Shown here: piece after piece, positions 1 to 6,567 of the stretch
Position numbering within the stretch: the first letter of the stretch is position 1
Layout: the number at the start of each line of letters is the position of its first letter
Assembly (NCBI GenBank): GCA_900763885.1
Contig: CAAFLY010000189.1
Coordinates: 1-15,625, forward strand
DNA: 15,625 nucleotides
Direction: 5' to 3'
Source: Clostridia bacterium
GTDB taxonomy: Bacteria > Bacillota > Clostridia > Oscillospirales > CAG-272
The notes under the pieces: model-generated
The model's database searches: none
Seen by the model: only the letters and a program-made list of their open reading frames with translations
Told to the model about the DNA's origin: nothing
Position numbers and translations under genes: made by a program

Positions 1-109
1 CGACGTCGTGCGCTTCGGCACAGCTGACAGCCATCATGGCAGCCTGATCCGCCGCATCGACCGCTATGAGCTGATTGCCGCGCTGCTAAAGGAATATCTG
101 GGCGTATAA
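1..109 (+). CDS. C-terminal end of an unidentified protein (partial, cut by the left edge)
   Basis: An open frame enters from the left edge and ends at the TAA at 107-109, giving a 35-residue tail that ends KEYLGV. It contains GTADSHHGS followed by an amphipathic stretch (RRIDRYELIAALLKEYL) typical of a terminal helix. The codon use matches the GC-rich neighbours, so it is probably a real gene end. I do not recognise the family and assign no function. The next coding region begins about 150 nt downstream in a less GC-rich gap. Confidence 0.6.
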   Translation, partial: DVVRFGTADSHHGSLIRRIDRYELIAALLKEYLGV

Positions 110-257
110 TCCCCCGGGACAAGTGCTCCATTATCCAATCCCAGCCTTGTCCAAAACCCGCCCAAACGCAAACCCATCCATTATATATAGAATTTTGCGG
201 GAGCTGGAGCGAACAGATCCGTTCTCAAAATCAAACGAATCTCCAGCCAATAGGTCT
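110..257 (+). other. Intergenic leader upstream of the aldo/keto reductase
   Basis: This 148-nt gap is visibly poorer in GC than the flanking genes. It holds an AT-rich patch (TTATATATAGAAT, starting at 181) that could serve as a -10 region, but I see no matching -35 box at normal spacing. A short inverted repeat, GCTGGAG near 202 and CTCCAGC at 241-247, could form a leader hairpin just before the start codon. The frame of the next gene stays open to an ATG at 123, but that extension has no family similarity and is better read as leader. Confidence 0.35.
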
Positions 258-1310
258 ATGTCTACTCAATATCGTCAATTATCCCCCAATCTCCCCCCAG
301 TATCCCGTCTCGCCATAGGGTCGCTGACGGTAGGTCCCCTCCAAGCGGATCTGTGTCCGGAACGGGCGGGGGAGCTCTTCGCCTACGCGTTTGACCGCGG
401 GGTGAATTTTCTCGACACCGCGCAGTATTACCGGAATTATCCGCATATCCGTGCGGGACTGCGCAGGGCAAAGCACGGCGACGCCGTCGTGATCTCGTCC
501 AAGGCATACGTATGGGACCGTCCGGGAGCCATTGCCGCCGTGGACGAAGCCAGACGCGCGCTGGACCGGGACTATATCGACATCTTTATGCTCCATGAAC
601 AGGAGAGCATCCACACCCTGCGCGGCCACAGGGAAGCTCTCGACACCCTGTTTGATCTGCGGGAACGGGGGGTGATCCGGGCGGTCGGGATCTCTACCCA
701 CCATGTCGCCGCCGTGGAGGGTGCGATCACACTGGCAGACGAGGGAACCCCGCTCGACGTGATCCATCCGCTGTACAATATGGCGGGCATCGGCATCGCG
801 GACGGGACGGAATCCGATATGGCGGACGCGCTCGCGAGACTCCATGACCGGGGCTGCGGCGTGTTCGGGATGAAATCGCTCGGCGGCGGGCATCTGTTCC
901 GACAGGCAAAGGAGGCGTTCCGGTTTGTGCTGGAGAAGCCGTTTATCGACGCGGTGGCGGTCGGGATGCAGTCGGAGGCAGAGGTGGACGCGAATCTTGC
1001 CCTGTTTGCCGGTCTGGACGTGCCGGAATCCGCCGTCGCGACGATCGGACGGGAAAAAAGACTCCATATCGAGGAGTATTGCGAGGGCTGCGGGGCGTGC
1101 GTCAGACGGTGTCCGGCGGGTGCGCTTACCCTGGCGGACGGTGCGGCGGAGGGCGGCGACAATCCCTACGACCACGCGGGGGAATTCGCGGCGGAATCCG
1201 GGATCACGGAGGAGGCGGCGCAAAAGCACGCGGTCTGCGATCCTGAAAAATGCGTCCTCTGCGGCTACTGCACCGGCGTGTGTCCGGTATTTGCACTGAA
1301 GGTATACTGA
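258..1310 (+). CDS. Aldo/keto reductase with C-terminal 4Fe-4S ferredoxin domain
   Basis: This is a 350-residue NAD(P)-linked oxidoreductase of the aldo/keto reductase superfamily, probably cytosolic; the substrate cannot be told. The TIM-barrel catalytic tetrad is visible as Asp53 and Tyr58 (in FLDTAQYY), Lys82 (ISSKAY) and His113 (MLHEQES). The barrel runs to about residue 265. It is followed by a bis-cluster ferredoxin module: Cys275/278/281/285 (CxxCxxCxxxCP), a roughly 45-residue acidic insert, then Cys332/335/338/342 of the same spacing. This architecture is common in anaerobes and suggests electron transfer from a ferredoxin-like donor. I chose the ATG at 258 because the recognisable homology begins there. 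An in-frame ATG at 123 adds 45 residues unlike the family. The Shine-Dalgarno match is weak at both. ribF follows after 5 nt, so the two are probably co-transcribed. Confidence 0.9.
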   Translation: MSTQYRQLSPNLPPVSRLAIGSLTVGPLQADLCPERAGELFAYAFDRGVNFLDTAQYYRNYPHIRAGLRRAKHGDAVVISSKAYVWDRPGAIAAVDEARRALDRDYIDIFMLHEQESIHTLRGHREALDTLFDLRERGVIRAVGISTHHVAAVEGAITLADEGTPLDVIHPLYNMAGIGIADGTESDMADALARLHDRGCGVFGMKSLGGGHLFRQAKEAFRFVLEKPFIDAVAVGMQSEAEVDANLALFAGLDVPESAVATIGREKRLHIEEYCEGCGACVRRCPAGALTLADGAAEGGDNPYDHAGEFAAESGITEEAAQKHAVCDPEKCVLCGYCTGVCPVFALKVY

Positions 1311-1315
1311 ACGAT

Positions 1316-2254
1316 ATGGAAAAAACGACAATACGGCCCGGCGGCGTGTGGGTTCTGGGCTTTTTCGACGGCGTCCATCGCGGTCACAGAGTCCTCCTCG
1401 ACGCGGCGCGGGAAATGGCGGGGGAGAACGGATATGTCGGTGTCTGGACCTTCCGGAGCCTGCCCAAGGCGCGGGAGCTGCTCACCACGCCGGACGAGCG
1501 GGAATCGCTGCTCTGCGAAGCCGGCGCGGATACGGTCTGTTTCGCCGATTTTGACGCGGTGCGGGAGATGGACGGCAGGTCCTTCTTCCGGGACGAGCTG
1601 TGCGCGAGACTGAACCCGGCGGGGATCGTGTGCGGCTTCAATTTCCGCTTTGGCTATCGCGGGCAATCCGGCGCCGACGCGCTGTCGGAGTGGTGCGGTG
1701 AGGCGGGGATTCCGGTGCGTGTGCTGCCTGCCGCGGAATCGGACGGACGTGTGATCTCCTCGACGTGGATCCGGCAGCTTGTCGCACAGGGAGCGGTGGA
1801 TCGGGCGGCGGAGCTGCTTATCCATCCGTACACGATCCGCGGTGTGGTCGAGCACGGCAGGCATCTCGGGCATACGTTGGGCTTTCCGACGGTGAATATC
1901 CGCCTGACGCCGGGGAAGGTTGCGCCGAAATCGGGGATCTACGCGGCACGGGTCCGTTTCCCGGAGGGGGATACGGTGCGCGAGCTGCCCGGGGTGTGCA
2001 ACATCGGATCCCGCCCGACGGTGAACGACGACGCGGGCGACGTGACGGTCGAGACGTACATCATCGGCTGCACGGCGGATCTCTACGGCGCCCGGATCGC
2101 GGTTTCGCTGTATCGCTATCTGCGCGGAGAGATCCGGTTCCCCGATCTTGCCGCTCTCTCTGCCCAAATCGGACGGGACGCGGCGGCTACGGCACGGTAT
2201 TTCGCGGAAAACGGGACAGACGAAGTACAAAACAACGGAAACAAAACAGAATGA
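1316..2254 (+). CDS. ribF: Bifunctional riboflavin kinase / FAD synthetase RibF
   Basis: This 312-residue protein makes FMN from riboflavin and ATP, then FAD from FMN and ATP. The N-terminal FMN adenylyltransferase domain shows the nucleotidyltransferase motif GFFDGVHRGHR at residues 15-25, then FNFRFGYRGQSG and the ISSTWIR motif at 147-153. The C-terminal flavokinase domain starts near residue 168 with GRHLGHTLGFPTVN and contains GVCNIGSRPT and VETYI. Length and domain order are normal for bacterial RibF. The ATG at 1316 is 5 nt after the reductase stop and places the motif at the usual distance from the N-terminus; a GAAGG-like site lies a little far upstream. The stop overlaps the next start as ATGA, so translation of the following gene is probably coupled. 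Confidence 0.96.
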   Translation: MEKTTIRPGGVWVLGFFDGVHRGHRVLLDAAREMAGENGYVGVWTFRSLPKARELLTTPDERESLLCEAGADTVCFADFDAVREMDGRSFFRDELCARLNPAGIVCGFNFRFGYRGQSGADALSEWCGEAGIPVRVLPAAESDGRVISSTWIRQLVAQGAVDRAAELLIHPYTIRGVVEHGRHLGHTLGFPTVNIRLTPGKVAPKSGIYAARVRFPEGDTVRELPGVCNIGSRPTVNDDAGDVTVETYIIGCTADLYGARIAVSLYRYLRGEIRFPDLAALSAQIGRDAAATARYFAENGTDEVQNNGNKTE

Positions 2255-3588
2255 AGAAAAACAAACAATACGCAGGGCGTCCGGTGCTCGCGCTGCTTCT
2301 CGCGGCGGTGTTCCTGCTGCTTGCGCTGCCGATTGGCGCGGCTGAGGAAGCGGACGACGGCGCGATGCCGGTGATCGATCACTGCATTGGCGCGTATTTA
2401 TACAATTTTGAAAATGACGAGGTCCTGTTCAGTGTCGGCACGGACGAGCGGGTCTATCCCACATCCACGGTGAAGCTGATGACGGGCATTGTGGCAATAG
2501 AGGAGTTGGGCGACGACTTATCCAGGCAGGTGACGATCACCGGGGAGATGCTCTCGAAGGTGGCGGGGAACAACGTCGGTCTGATGGCGGGCGAGGTCGT
2601 GACCGTGGAGCAGCTGCTCTACGCGATGCTGGTCAATTCCGCGAACGACGCGGCGATGGTGCTGGCATACGCGGCTGGCGGATCGGTGGAGGCGTTTGTC
2701 GATAAGATGAACGAGAAGGCGAATACGCTGGGCGCCTACAAAACGTACTACGCGAATCCGACCGGGATGCACAACGACGCGATGGTGACGACGGTGGCGG
2801 ATACGGCGATCATCGCGAAATACGCGTACACGCTGCCGCTGTTCATGGAGATCGTATCCACGCCGAAGTACGTGATGGAGGCGACGAACCTGAGCGACTA
2901 CCGGAACATCTACAACCGGAACTGTCTCCTGTCGAAATATTACAACGTAAACTATCCCTATCCGCGGGCGACGGGCATGAACGCGGGCGCGACGACGCAG
3001 GGGGGATACGCGATCTGCGCGACGGCGGAGGAATCGTCCACGGGGCTGTCGTATCTCGCGATCGTGATGGGCGCGGACGAGGTGGACGGGGCGATCTACA
3101 GCTACGTGAACGCCATCAAGCTGTTTGAGTGGGCGTTCCGGAATTACGACTACATCGAGGTGCTGTCCGCCGATCGGATCATCTGCGAACTGCCGGTCCG
3201 TCTGTCGTCCACGCTCGACTATGTGACCCTGGTCCCCTCGGAGACGATCGAGGTGTATCTGCCGACCACGGTGAACGTCGAGAGGGACATCCGCTACAGC
3301 TACAACACATATGAGGACGCCATGGACGCGCCGATTGCCACGGGGGAGGAAGCGGGGACGATCACGGTGCTGATGGGGGATCGGATCCTCGGCAGCTGCA
3401 CGCTCGTCACGACCTCCAGTGTGGCGCGGAGCGAATTTCTCTACTTCCTCGCCCGCGTCCGTCAATTCTCGCAAAGCCGTTTCTTCATCGCGACGGTGGT
3501 GTCCGCAGTGGTGCTGTCGGTCATATACGTGCTGTTGAAGGCGCACTGGCGGGAAAAGCACATTCGCTCGCGGATGAATCGCCGTTAA
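2251..3588 (+). CDS. D-alanyl-D-alanine carboxypeptidase, DacF/PBP5-type, with altered KTG box
   Basis: This 445-residue low-molecular-weight penicillin-binding protein is expected to trim the terminal D-Ala from peptidoglycan stem peptides outside the membrane. An N-terminal signal peptide spans about residues 11-31. The acylation motif is Ser72-Thr-Val-Lys75 and the second motif is Ser130-Ala-Asn132. Where the KTG box is expected (GMKTGxTxxAGY) the sequence reads GMNAGATTQGGY, so Asn244-Ala245-Gly246 replaces Lys-Thr-Gly. In this family that Lys and Thr help bind the substrate carboxylate, so activity may be changed or lost. A beta-rich C-terminal region (about 310-410) is followed by a membrane anchor (about 413-432) and a basic tail. 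The start is fixed by the ATGA overlap with ribF. Family confidence is high; catalytic competence is uncertain. Confidence 0.9.
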   Translation: MKKNKQYAGRPVLALLLAAVFLLLALPIGAAEEADDGAMPVIDHCIGAYLYNFENDEVLFSVGTDERVYPTSTVKLMTGIVAIEELGDDLSRQVTITGEMLSKVAGNNVGLMAGEVVTVEQLLYAMLVNSANDAAMVLAYAAGGSVEAFVDKMNEKANTLGAYKTYYANPTGMHNDAMVTTVADTAIIAKYAYTLPLFMEIVSTPKYVMEATNLSDYRNIYNRNCLLSKYYNVNYPYPRATGMNAGATTQGGYAICATAEESSTGLSYLAIVMGADEVDGAIYSYVNAIKLFEWAFRNYDYIEVLSADRIICELPVRLSSTLDYVTLVPSETIEVYLPTTVNVERDIRYSYNTYEDAMDAPIATGEEAGTITVLMGDRILGSCTLVTTSSVARSEFLYFLARVRQFSQSRFFIATVVSAVVLSVIYVLLKAHWREKHIRSRMNRR

Positions 3589-3641
3589 AAACGGCCGCCG
3601 ATGAATCGGCCGTCGTTGAATCGACCGCGGATGAAGCGGTT
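3570..3641 (+). repeat. 15-nt imperfect tandem repeat at the 3' end of the carboxypeptidase gene
   Basis: Three adjacent 15-nt units lie at 3597-3611, 3612-3626 and 3627-3641, sharing the pattern G-C-C-G-A-T-G-A-A-T-C-G-G-C-C. A fourth unit at 3570-3584 overlaps the last codons of the carboxypeptidase. The first tandem units are themselves nearly palindromic (GCCGAT/ATCGGC, GTCG/CGAC). In the -1 frame relative to the carboxypeptidase, the repeats read as Ala-Asp-Glu-Ser-like pentapeptides up to a TGA at 3663-3665. Confidence 0.6.
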
Positions 3642-3775
3642 ATGTTTACAACCACATATTCCTGAAAAAGGGCAATGCAAAAACGGCATATCTCCATCGC
3701 GAAAGAGGAAACGATCCCATGCGGAAAACCTCTTGCAAAAGCGTTGGGGATATGCTGAAATACTGCGCGGGAAAA

Positions 3776-3870
3776 TTAGGAAGCCTCTGATTTAAGGTTA
3801 TTTTTGCGACAAAAGCCCATATATTTTAGCCTTTTATCGCAAAAATCCGATTGATTCAGAGGTTCCTTAG
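3776..3870. mobile_element. 87-bp palindromic MITE-like element, copy 1, with TTAG direct repeats
   Basis: The core runs from 3780 to 3866 and is flanked on both sides by TTAG (3776-3779 and 3867-3870). Its ends are inverted repeats: GAAGCCTCTGA on the left and TCAGAGGTTCC on the right. The interior is also nearly self-complementary (TTTTTGCGACAAAAG against CTTTTATCGCAAAAA), so the whole element can fold as one long hairpin. A second copy at 13053-13139 has the same 87-bp length and about nine mismatches. It has no coding capacity. A YTAR target repeat and short terminal repeats fit a non-autonomous relative of IS5-family elements; the parent element is not in the window. Confidence 0.8.
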
Positions 3871-3894
3871 GAAGCCGGTGTCAGAGCTTCCTTA
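3867..3894. repeat. Internally deleted remnant of the MITE-like element
   Basis: Right after copy 1, and sharing its TTAG, the sequence reads TTAGGAAGCC, then four bases, then TCAGAGCTTCCTTA. The first part equals the left end of copy 1 and the second closely matches a right end. This looks like a second element that lost its interior, leaving a short hairpin (AGGAAGC pairing with GCTTCCT). It could also act as a weak structured leader for the phosphatase gene. Confidence 0.5.
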
Positions 3895-3939
3895 TGCGTC
3901 GCGGAGCATTCTACTACAGAAAAGAGGCATTACGTTTAT

Positions 3940-4713
3940 ATGCTGACGGCAAATTACCACACCCACACCGTGCGCTGCAACCACGCGTCGGGAACAGAGC
4001 GCGAATACATCGAAAACGCGCTCGCGGCGGGGCTGACCACGCTGGGCTTCTCGGATCACTGTCCGCAGCTCTTCCCGGGCGGCTACTATTCGGGCTTCCG
4101 GATGCGTCCGGAGCAGGTGGAGGATTACGTGGCGACGTTGGTCGCGCTGCGGGAGGAATACCGCGGCAGGATCGAGATAAAGATCGGCTACGAGGTGGAG
4201 TACTACCCGGCGTTGTTTGCGGATTTTCTCGCGTATGTGTCGCGGTATCCGTGCGATTACATCATTCTGGGGCAGCACTTTATCGAGAACGAGATGACGG
4301 GGAAGTATTCCGGGGACGGCACGTCCGATCCGGCGCATCTGCGGCAGTACGTGGATCAGGTCTGCGAGGGTATGCGGACGGGGAAATTCACCTATTTCGC
4401 GCATCCGGATCTGGTGCCGTTTCCCGGTCCGGATGAGATCTACCGCGCGGAGTACGGCCGTCTGATCCGCTGTGCCATGGAGGAGGGCGTGCCGCTGGAG
4501 ATCAACTGTCTGGGGATCCGCGACCATCGGTTCTATCCGCAGCGGAAATTCTGGGCGCTCGCCGGGGAGCTGGGCGCGTCCGTGGTGATCGGCTGCGACG
4601 CGCACAGTCCCGATGTTGCCGCCGACCTCCCCTCCGCCGCCGTCGCGGAATCCATGATCCGCGAATACGGCTTACATCGCGTGGAACCGGAACTGCGGGA
4701 GATTTCACGATAG
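3940..4713 (+). CDS. PHP-domain histidinol-phosphatase family protein (HisK/HisJ type)
   Basis: This 257-residue cytosolic metal-dependent phosphatase is of the type that hydrolyses L-histidinol phosphate in histidine synthesis. The metal ligands of a PHP domain are visible in order: His7-Thr-His9 at the N-terminus, His15, Asp39-His40 (FSDHCPQ), Glu85 (GYEVEY), His113 (GQHF), His155 (FAHPDL) and Asp220-Ala-His222 (GCDAHSP). Length is normal for the family. The ATG at 3940 puts the HTH ligand motif at the usual position, and an AGAGG sequence lies about 12 nt upstream. No other his genes are nearby, so the histidinol-phosphate assignment rests on family resemblance; other PHP phosphoesterase activities are possible. 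Confidence 0.87.
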   Translation: MLTANYHTHTVRCNHASGTEREYIENALAAGLTTLGFSDHCPQLFPGGYYSGFRMRPEQVEDYVATLVALREEYRGRIEIKIGYEVEYYPALFADFLAYVSRYPCDYIILGQHFIENEMTGKYSGDGTSDPAHLRQYVDQVCEGMRTGKFTYFAHPDLVPFPGPDEIYRAEYGRLIRCAMEEGVPLEINCLGIRDHRFYPQRKFWALAGELGASVVIGCDAHSPDVAADLPSAAVAESMIREYGLHRVEPELREISR

Positions 4714-4797
4714 GGAACGGGGGGAACGGGGAACGCGGCTTTTGGAAAAGCCTGGCAAAACTTTTGTGAAAAGAGACTGGATATAGTCTGTGCAGGT
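4713..4797 (+). repeat. Gene-tail repeat, copy 1 (G-rich tract, hairpin and CTTTTGTGAAAA block)
   Basis: Directly after the phosphatase stop comes a run of GGGAACG-type units (4713-4738), then a perfect hairpin GCTTTT-GG-AAAAGC (4738-4751), then CAAAACTTTTGTGAAAAGAG and ACTGGATATAGTCTGTGCAGG. Related sequences follow the MATE stop (6340-6413) and, on the - strand, the TelA stop (13144-13256). In each case the order and orientation relative to the upstream gene are the same. The hairpin lacks a proper T-run, so it is not a standard terminator. Confidence 0.65.
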
Positions 4798-4832
4798 ATT
4801 CCAACCCGCGTCCTAGCGAAATCTGTCCCACA

Positions 4833-4899
4833 GTATAGAGTTTTTTGAAAGGGGGTCTGGGGGGAATCTTTTTTTCAAAAAAGGTTCCCCCCAGGCATC
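4833..4899 (+). repeat. G-rich hairpin repeat upstream of the MATE gene, copy 1
   Basis: The block contains TTTTTTGAAAGGGGGTCTGG followed by a long hairpin at 4859-4892. GGGGGGAA pairs with TTCCCCCC, and inner T and A runs extend the stem. It ends CCAGGCATCA. The second copy at 6500-6558 differs at several stem positions but can still pair, with some G-T pairs. There is no T-run after the stem, so a simple terminator is unlikely. Confidence 0.7.
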
Positions 4900-4935
4900 A
4901 CCATATCCGCAATATCCACTGGAGGAATCCAATTT

Positions 4936-6351
4936 ATGGGAAAAACGAAAACGCTCCGGCAAAACGCCACCTTAGATCTGACGCGGGGGCCGGTATTCTC
5001 TTTGATCATGCGCTTCTGCATTCCGATTCTGCTCGGCAATCTGATGCAGCAGTTCTACAACATGGTGGACGCGGCGGTGGTTGGAAAATACGTGGGGACG
5101 GGCGCGCTGGCGGCGGTAGGTGCGACGGGATCGATCACGTTTCTGATCATCGGATTTGTGAACGGCTTATGCTCCGGCTTCTGCATACCTCTGTCGCGCG
5201 CGTTCGGCGGGAACGACTGGAGGCTGCTCCGGCGTTGTCTGGCGAACATCCTCTATCTCTCGGTTTTTTTCACAGTGGTTCTGACGGCGGGGACGAATCT
5301 CGGGCTGCGGTGGCTGTTGACGGTGATGAACACGCCCGCGGACATATTCGCGGATGCGCTGATCTATCTGCGGCTGCTGTTCTGGGGGATCGCGGCGACG
5401 GTATTCTACAATCTGACGGCGGGGATCATCCGGTCTCTGGGGAACAGCCGGACGCCGCTTCTCGTGCTGATGGCGGCATCGTTGGTGAACATCATTCTCG
5501 ATCTGGTCTTTGTGATCGTTTTCCATCTCGACGTGATGGGGGTGGGGATCGCGACGGTGATTTCGCAGGCGTTCTCGGGGATCGCGTGCTTTGTCTACAT
5601 ACTGAAGACGTATCCGGAACTGCGGATCCAGGCGGACGAATGGGCATGGAACGGCGGGATCATCATCCGGCTTCTGCTCTCGGGCCTGCCGATGGCGCTG
5701 CAGTATTCGATCACGGCGATCGGCTCGGTGCTGGTGCAGGTGGCGATCAACGATCTCGGCTCGCTGTACGTAGCGTCGGTGACGGCGGCGGTGAAGGTCC
5801 ACAGCTTTGCGATCCTGCCGATGGACACGCTCGGCGCGACGATGGCGGTCTGGGCGGGGCAGAATCTGGGCGCGGGCGACACGGATCGGATCAAGGCGGG
5901 CATCCACTGCGGCGTGAAGATCGCGGCGGTCTACGCGGTATTCATGGGCGCGGCGATGTTCTTCCTCGGCGAATACGTGACGCTGGTGTTTCTCGACAGT
6001 GCGGACCCGAATCTGCCCGTTCTGATGGCGAACGCGCGGACCTATCTGCGCATCGACGCGTTTTTCTACTTCTTCCTCGGCGTGTTGAGCGTCTACCGCT
6101 TCTCTCTGCAGGGATTGGAGCATGGGATCATCGCGATGTTCGCGGGACTGTTCGAGATGGCGGCGCGCAGCATCGTGGCGGTGGTATTCGCCAAGCAGTA
6201 CGGCTTCACGGCGATCTGCTTTGCCAATCCGGCAGCGTGGGTGGCCGCCTGCGTTCTCCTGATCCCCGCCTACCTCTGCATCATGCCCAAGGTCGTGCGC
6301 TCTGTCGCCAACAGACAGCGGATTGCGGGAGGAGAGGACGGTCGCTTGTGA
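4936..6351 (+). CDS. MATE family multidrug/antimicrobial extrusion transporter
   Basis: This 471-residue polytopic membrane protein is a cation-coupled exporter of the MATE family. Around twelve hydrophobic segments are visible, arranged as two similar halves. The N-terminal half begins TRGPVFSLIMRFCIPILLGN and continues with LMQQFYNMVDAAVVGKY, the conserved MATE opening. An internal counterpart starts near residue 235 (LLLSGLPMALQYSITAIGSV) and continues with the TLGATMAVWAGQNLGAGD stretch. Length is typical of the family. The start is well supported by GGAGGA at 4921-4926, nine bases before the ATG. Substrates cannot be read from sequence. The gene stands alone between two same-orientation repeat cassettes, which is unusual. 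Confidence 0.94.
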   Translation: MGKTKTLRQNATLDLTRGPVFSLIMRFCIPILLGNLMQQFYNMVDAAVVGKYVGTGALAAVGATGSITFLIIGFVNGLCSGFCIPLSRAFGGNDWRLLRRCLANILYLSVFFTVVLTAGTNLGLRWLLTVMNTPADIFADALIYLRLLFWGIAATVFYNLTAGIIRSLGNSRTPLLVLMAASLVNIILDLVFVIVFHLDVMGVGIATVISQAFSGIACFVYILKTYPELRIQADEWAWNGGIIIRLLLSGLPMALQYSITAIGSVLVQVAINDLGSLYVASVTAAVKVHSFAILPMDTLGATMAVWAGQNLGAGDTDRIKAGIHCGVKIAAVYAVFMGAAMFFLGEYVTLVFLDSADPNLPVLMANARTYLRIDAFFYFFLGVLSVYRFSLQGLEHGIIAMFAGLFEMAARSIVAVVFAKQYGFTAICFANPAAWVAACVLLIPAYLCIMPKVVRSVANRQRIAGGEDGRL

Positions 6352-6413
6352 TCCCATTGCGCTCCCGCAGGACTTTTGTGAAAAAGAGGGACTGGATATG
6401 GTCTGTGCAGGGG
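6340..6413 (+). repeat. Gene-tail repeat, copy 2
   Basis: From the end of the MATE gene the sequence contains GACGGTCGCTTGTGATCCC, then GGACTTTTGTGAAAAAGAG and GACTGGATATGGTCTGTGCAG. The second half matches copy 1 (4761-4796) almost base for base. The first half resembles the - strand copy behind TelA, which reads GGAACGGTCGCTTTTGA. The copy overlaps the last codons of the MATE gene slightly and is separated by about 90 nt from the hairpin repeat at 6500-6558. Confidence 0.6.
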
Positions 6414-6499
6414 AATGCAGGGATGCAGGCCGTGCAGTCTCCGGAACAATGCGCGGTATCCTGACCCGCACCCAAACAAAACCTGTCATATCGTGTAAA

Positions 6500-6558
6500 G
6501 TATTTTGAAAGGGGGTCTGGGGGAAGCTTTTTGCAGAGAAGGCTCCCACCAGGCATCA
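6500..6558 (+). repeat. G-rich hairpin repeat upstream of the DUF1934 gene, copy 2
   Basis: TATTTTGAAAGGGGGTCTGG is followed by GGGAAGCTTTTTGCAGAG and AAGGCTCCCACCAGGCATCA. The 5' part and the CCAGGCATCA end are shared with the copy at 4833-4899. The stem between CTGGGGGAAGC and the AAGGCTCCCACCAG side is imperfect but largely rescued by G-T pairs. It ends about ten bases before the ATG at 6568 and occupies the place where a ribosome binding site would be expected. Confidence 0.65.
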
Positions 6559-6567
6559 ACAAAGCAT

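Larger units (their letters stand above)
3589..3939. other. Repeat-rich intergenic region between carboxypeptidase and PHP phosphatase
   Basis: This 351-nt gap contains the 15-nt repeats, an 87-bp palindromic MITE-like element with its target repeats, a shortened end-to-end remnant of the same element, and the leader of the phosphatase gene. A frame of 64 codons is open at 3601-3795, but it is made of the repeats and shows no domain, so I do not call it a gene. Composition falls towards AT from about 3640 onward. Confidence 0.6.

Noticed and set aside
123..257. Upstream extension of the aldo/keto reductase from an ATG at 123
   Set aside because: The extra 45 residues do not resemble the family and their composition is unlike the rest of the gene.
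279..1331. 350-codon - strand frame opposite the aldo/keto reductase
   Set aside because: The + strand frame carries a full catalytic tetrad and two ferredoxin motifs; the opposite frame has no recognisable features.
3601..3795. 64-codon + strand frame after the carboxypeptidase
   Set aside because: It is built from the 15-nt repeats and ends inside the MITE; basic, no domain, no ribosome binding site.
4859..4892. Rho-independent terminator at the hairpin before the MATE gene
   Set aside because: The stem is strong but no T-run follows on either strand, and the same structure is part of a repeat placed before start codons.
5167..6549. Long - strand open frame (460 codons) opposite the MATE gene
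   Set aside because: It is opposite a clear MATE protein, is very rich in Arg/His/Gln and has no domain pattern. Such frames are expected in GC-rich coding DNA.
6505..6567. Earlier start for the DUF1934 gene inside the hairpin repeat
   Set aside because: The extra 21 residues are encoded by the dispersed repeat, which also occurs before an unrelated gene, so they are unlikely to be protein.
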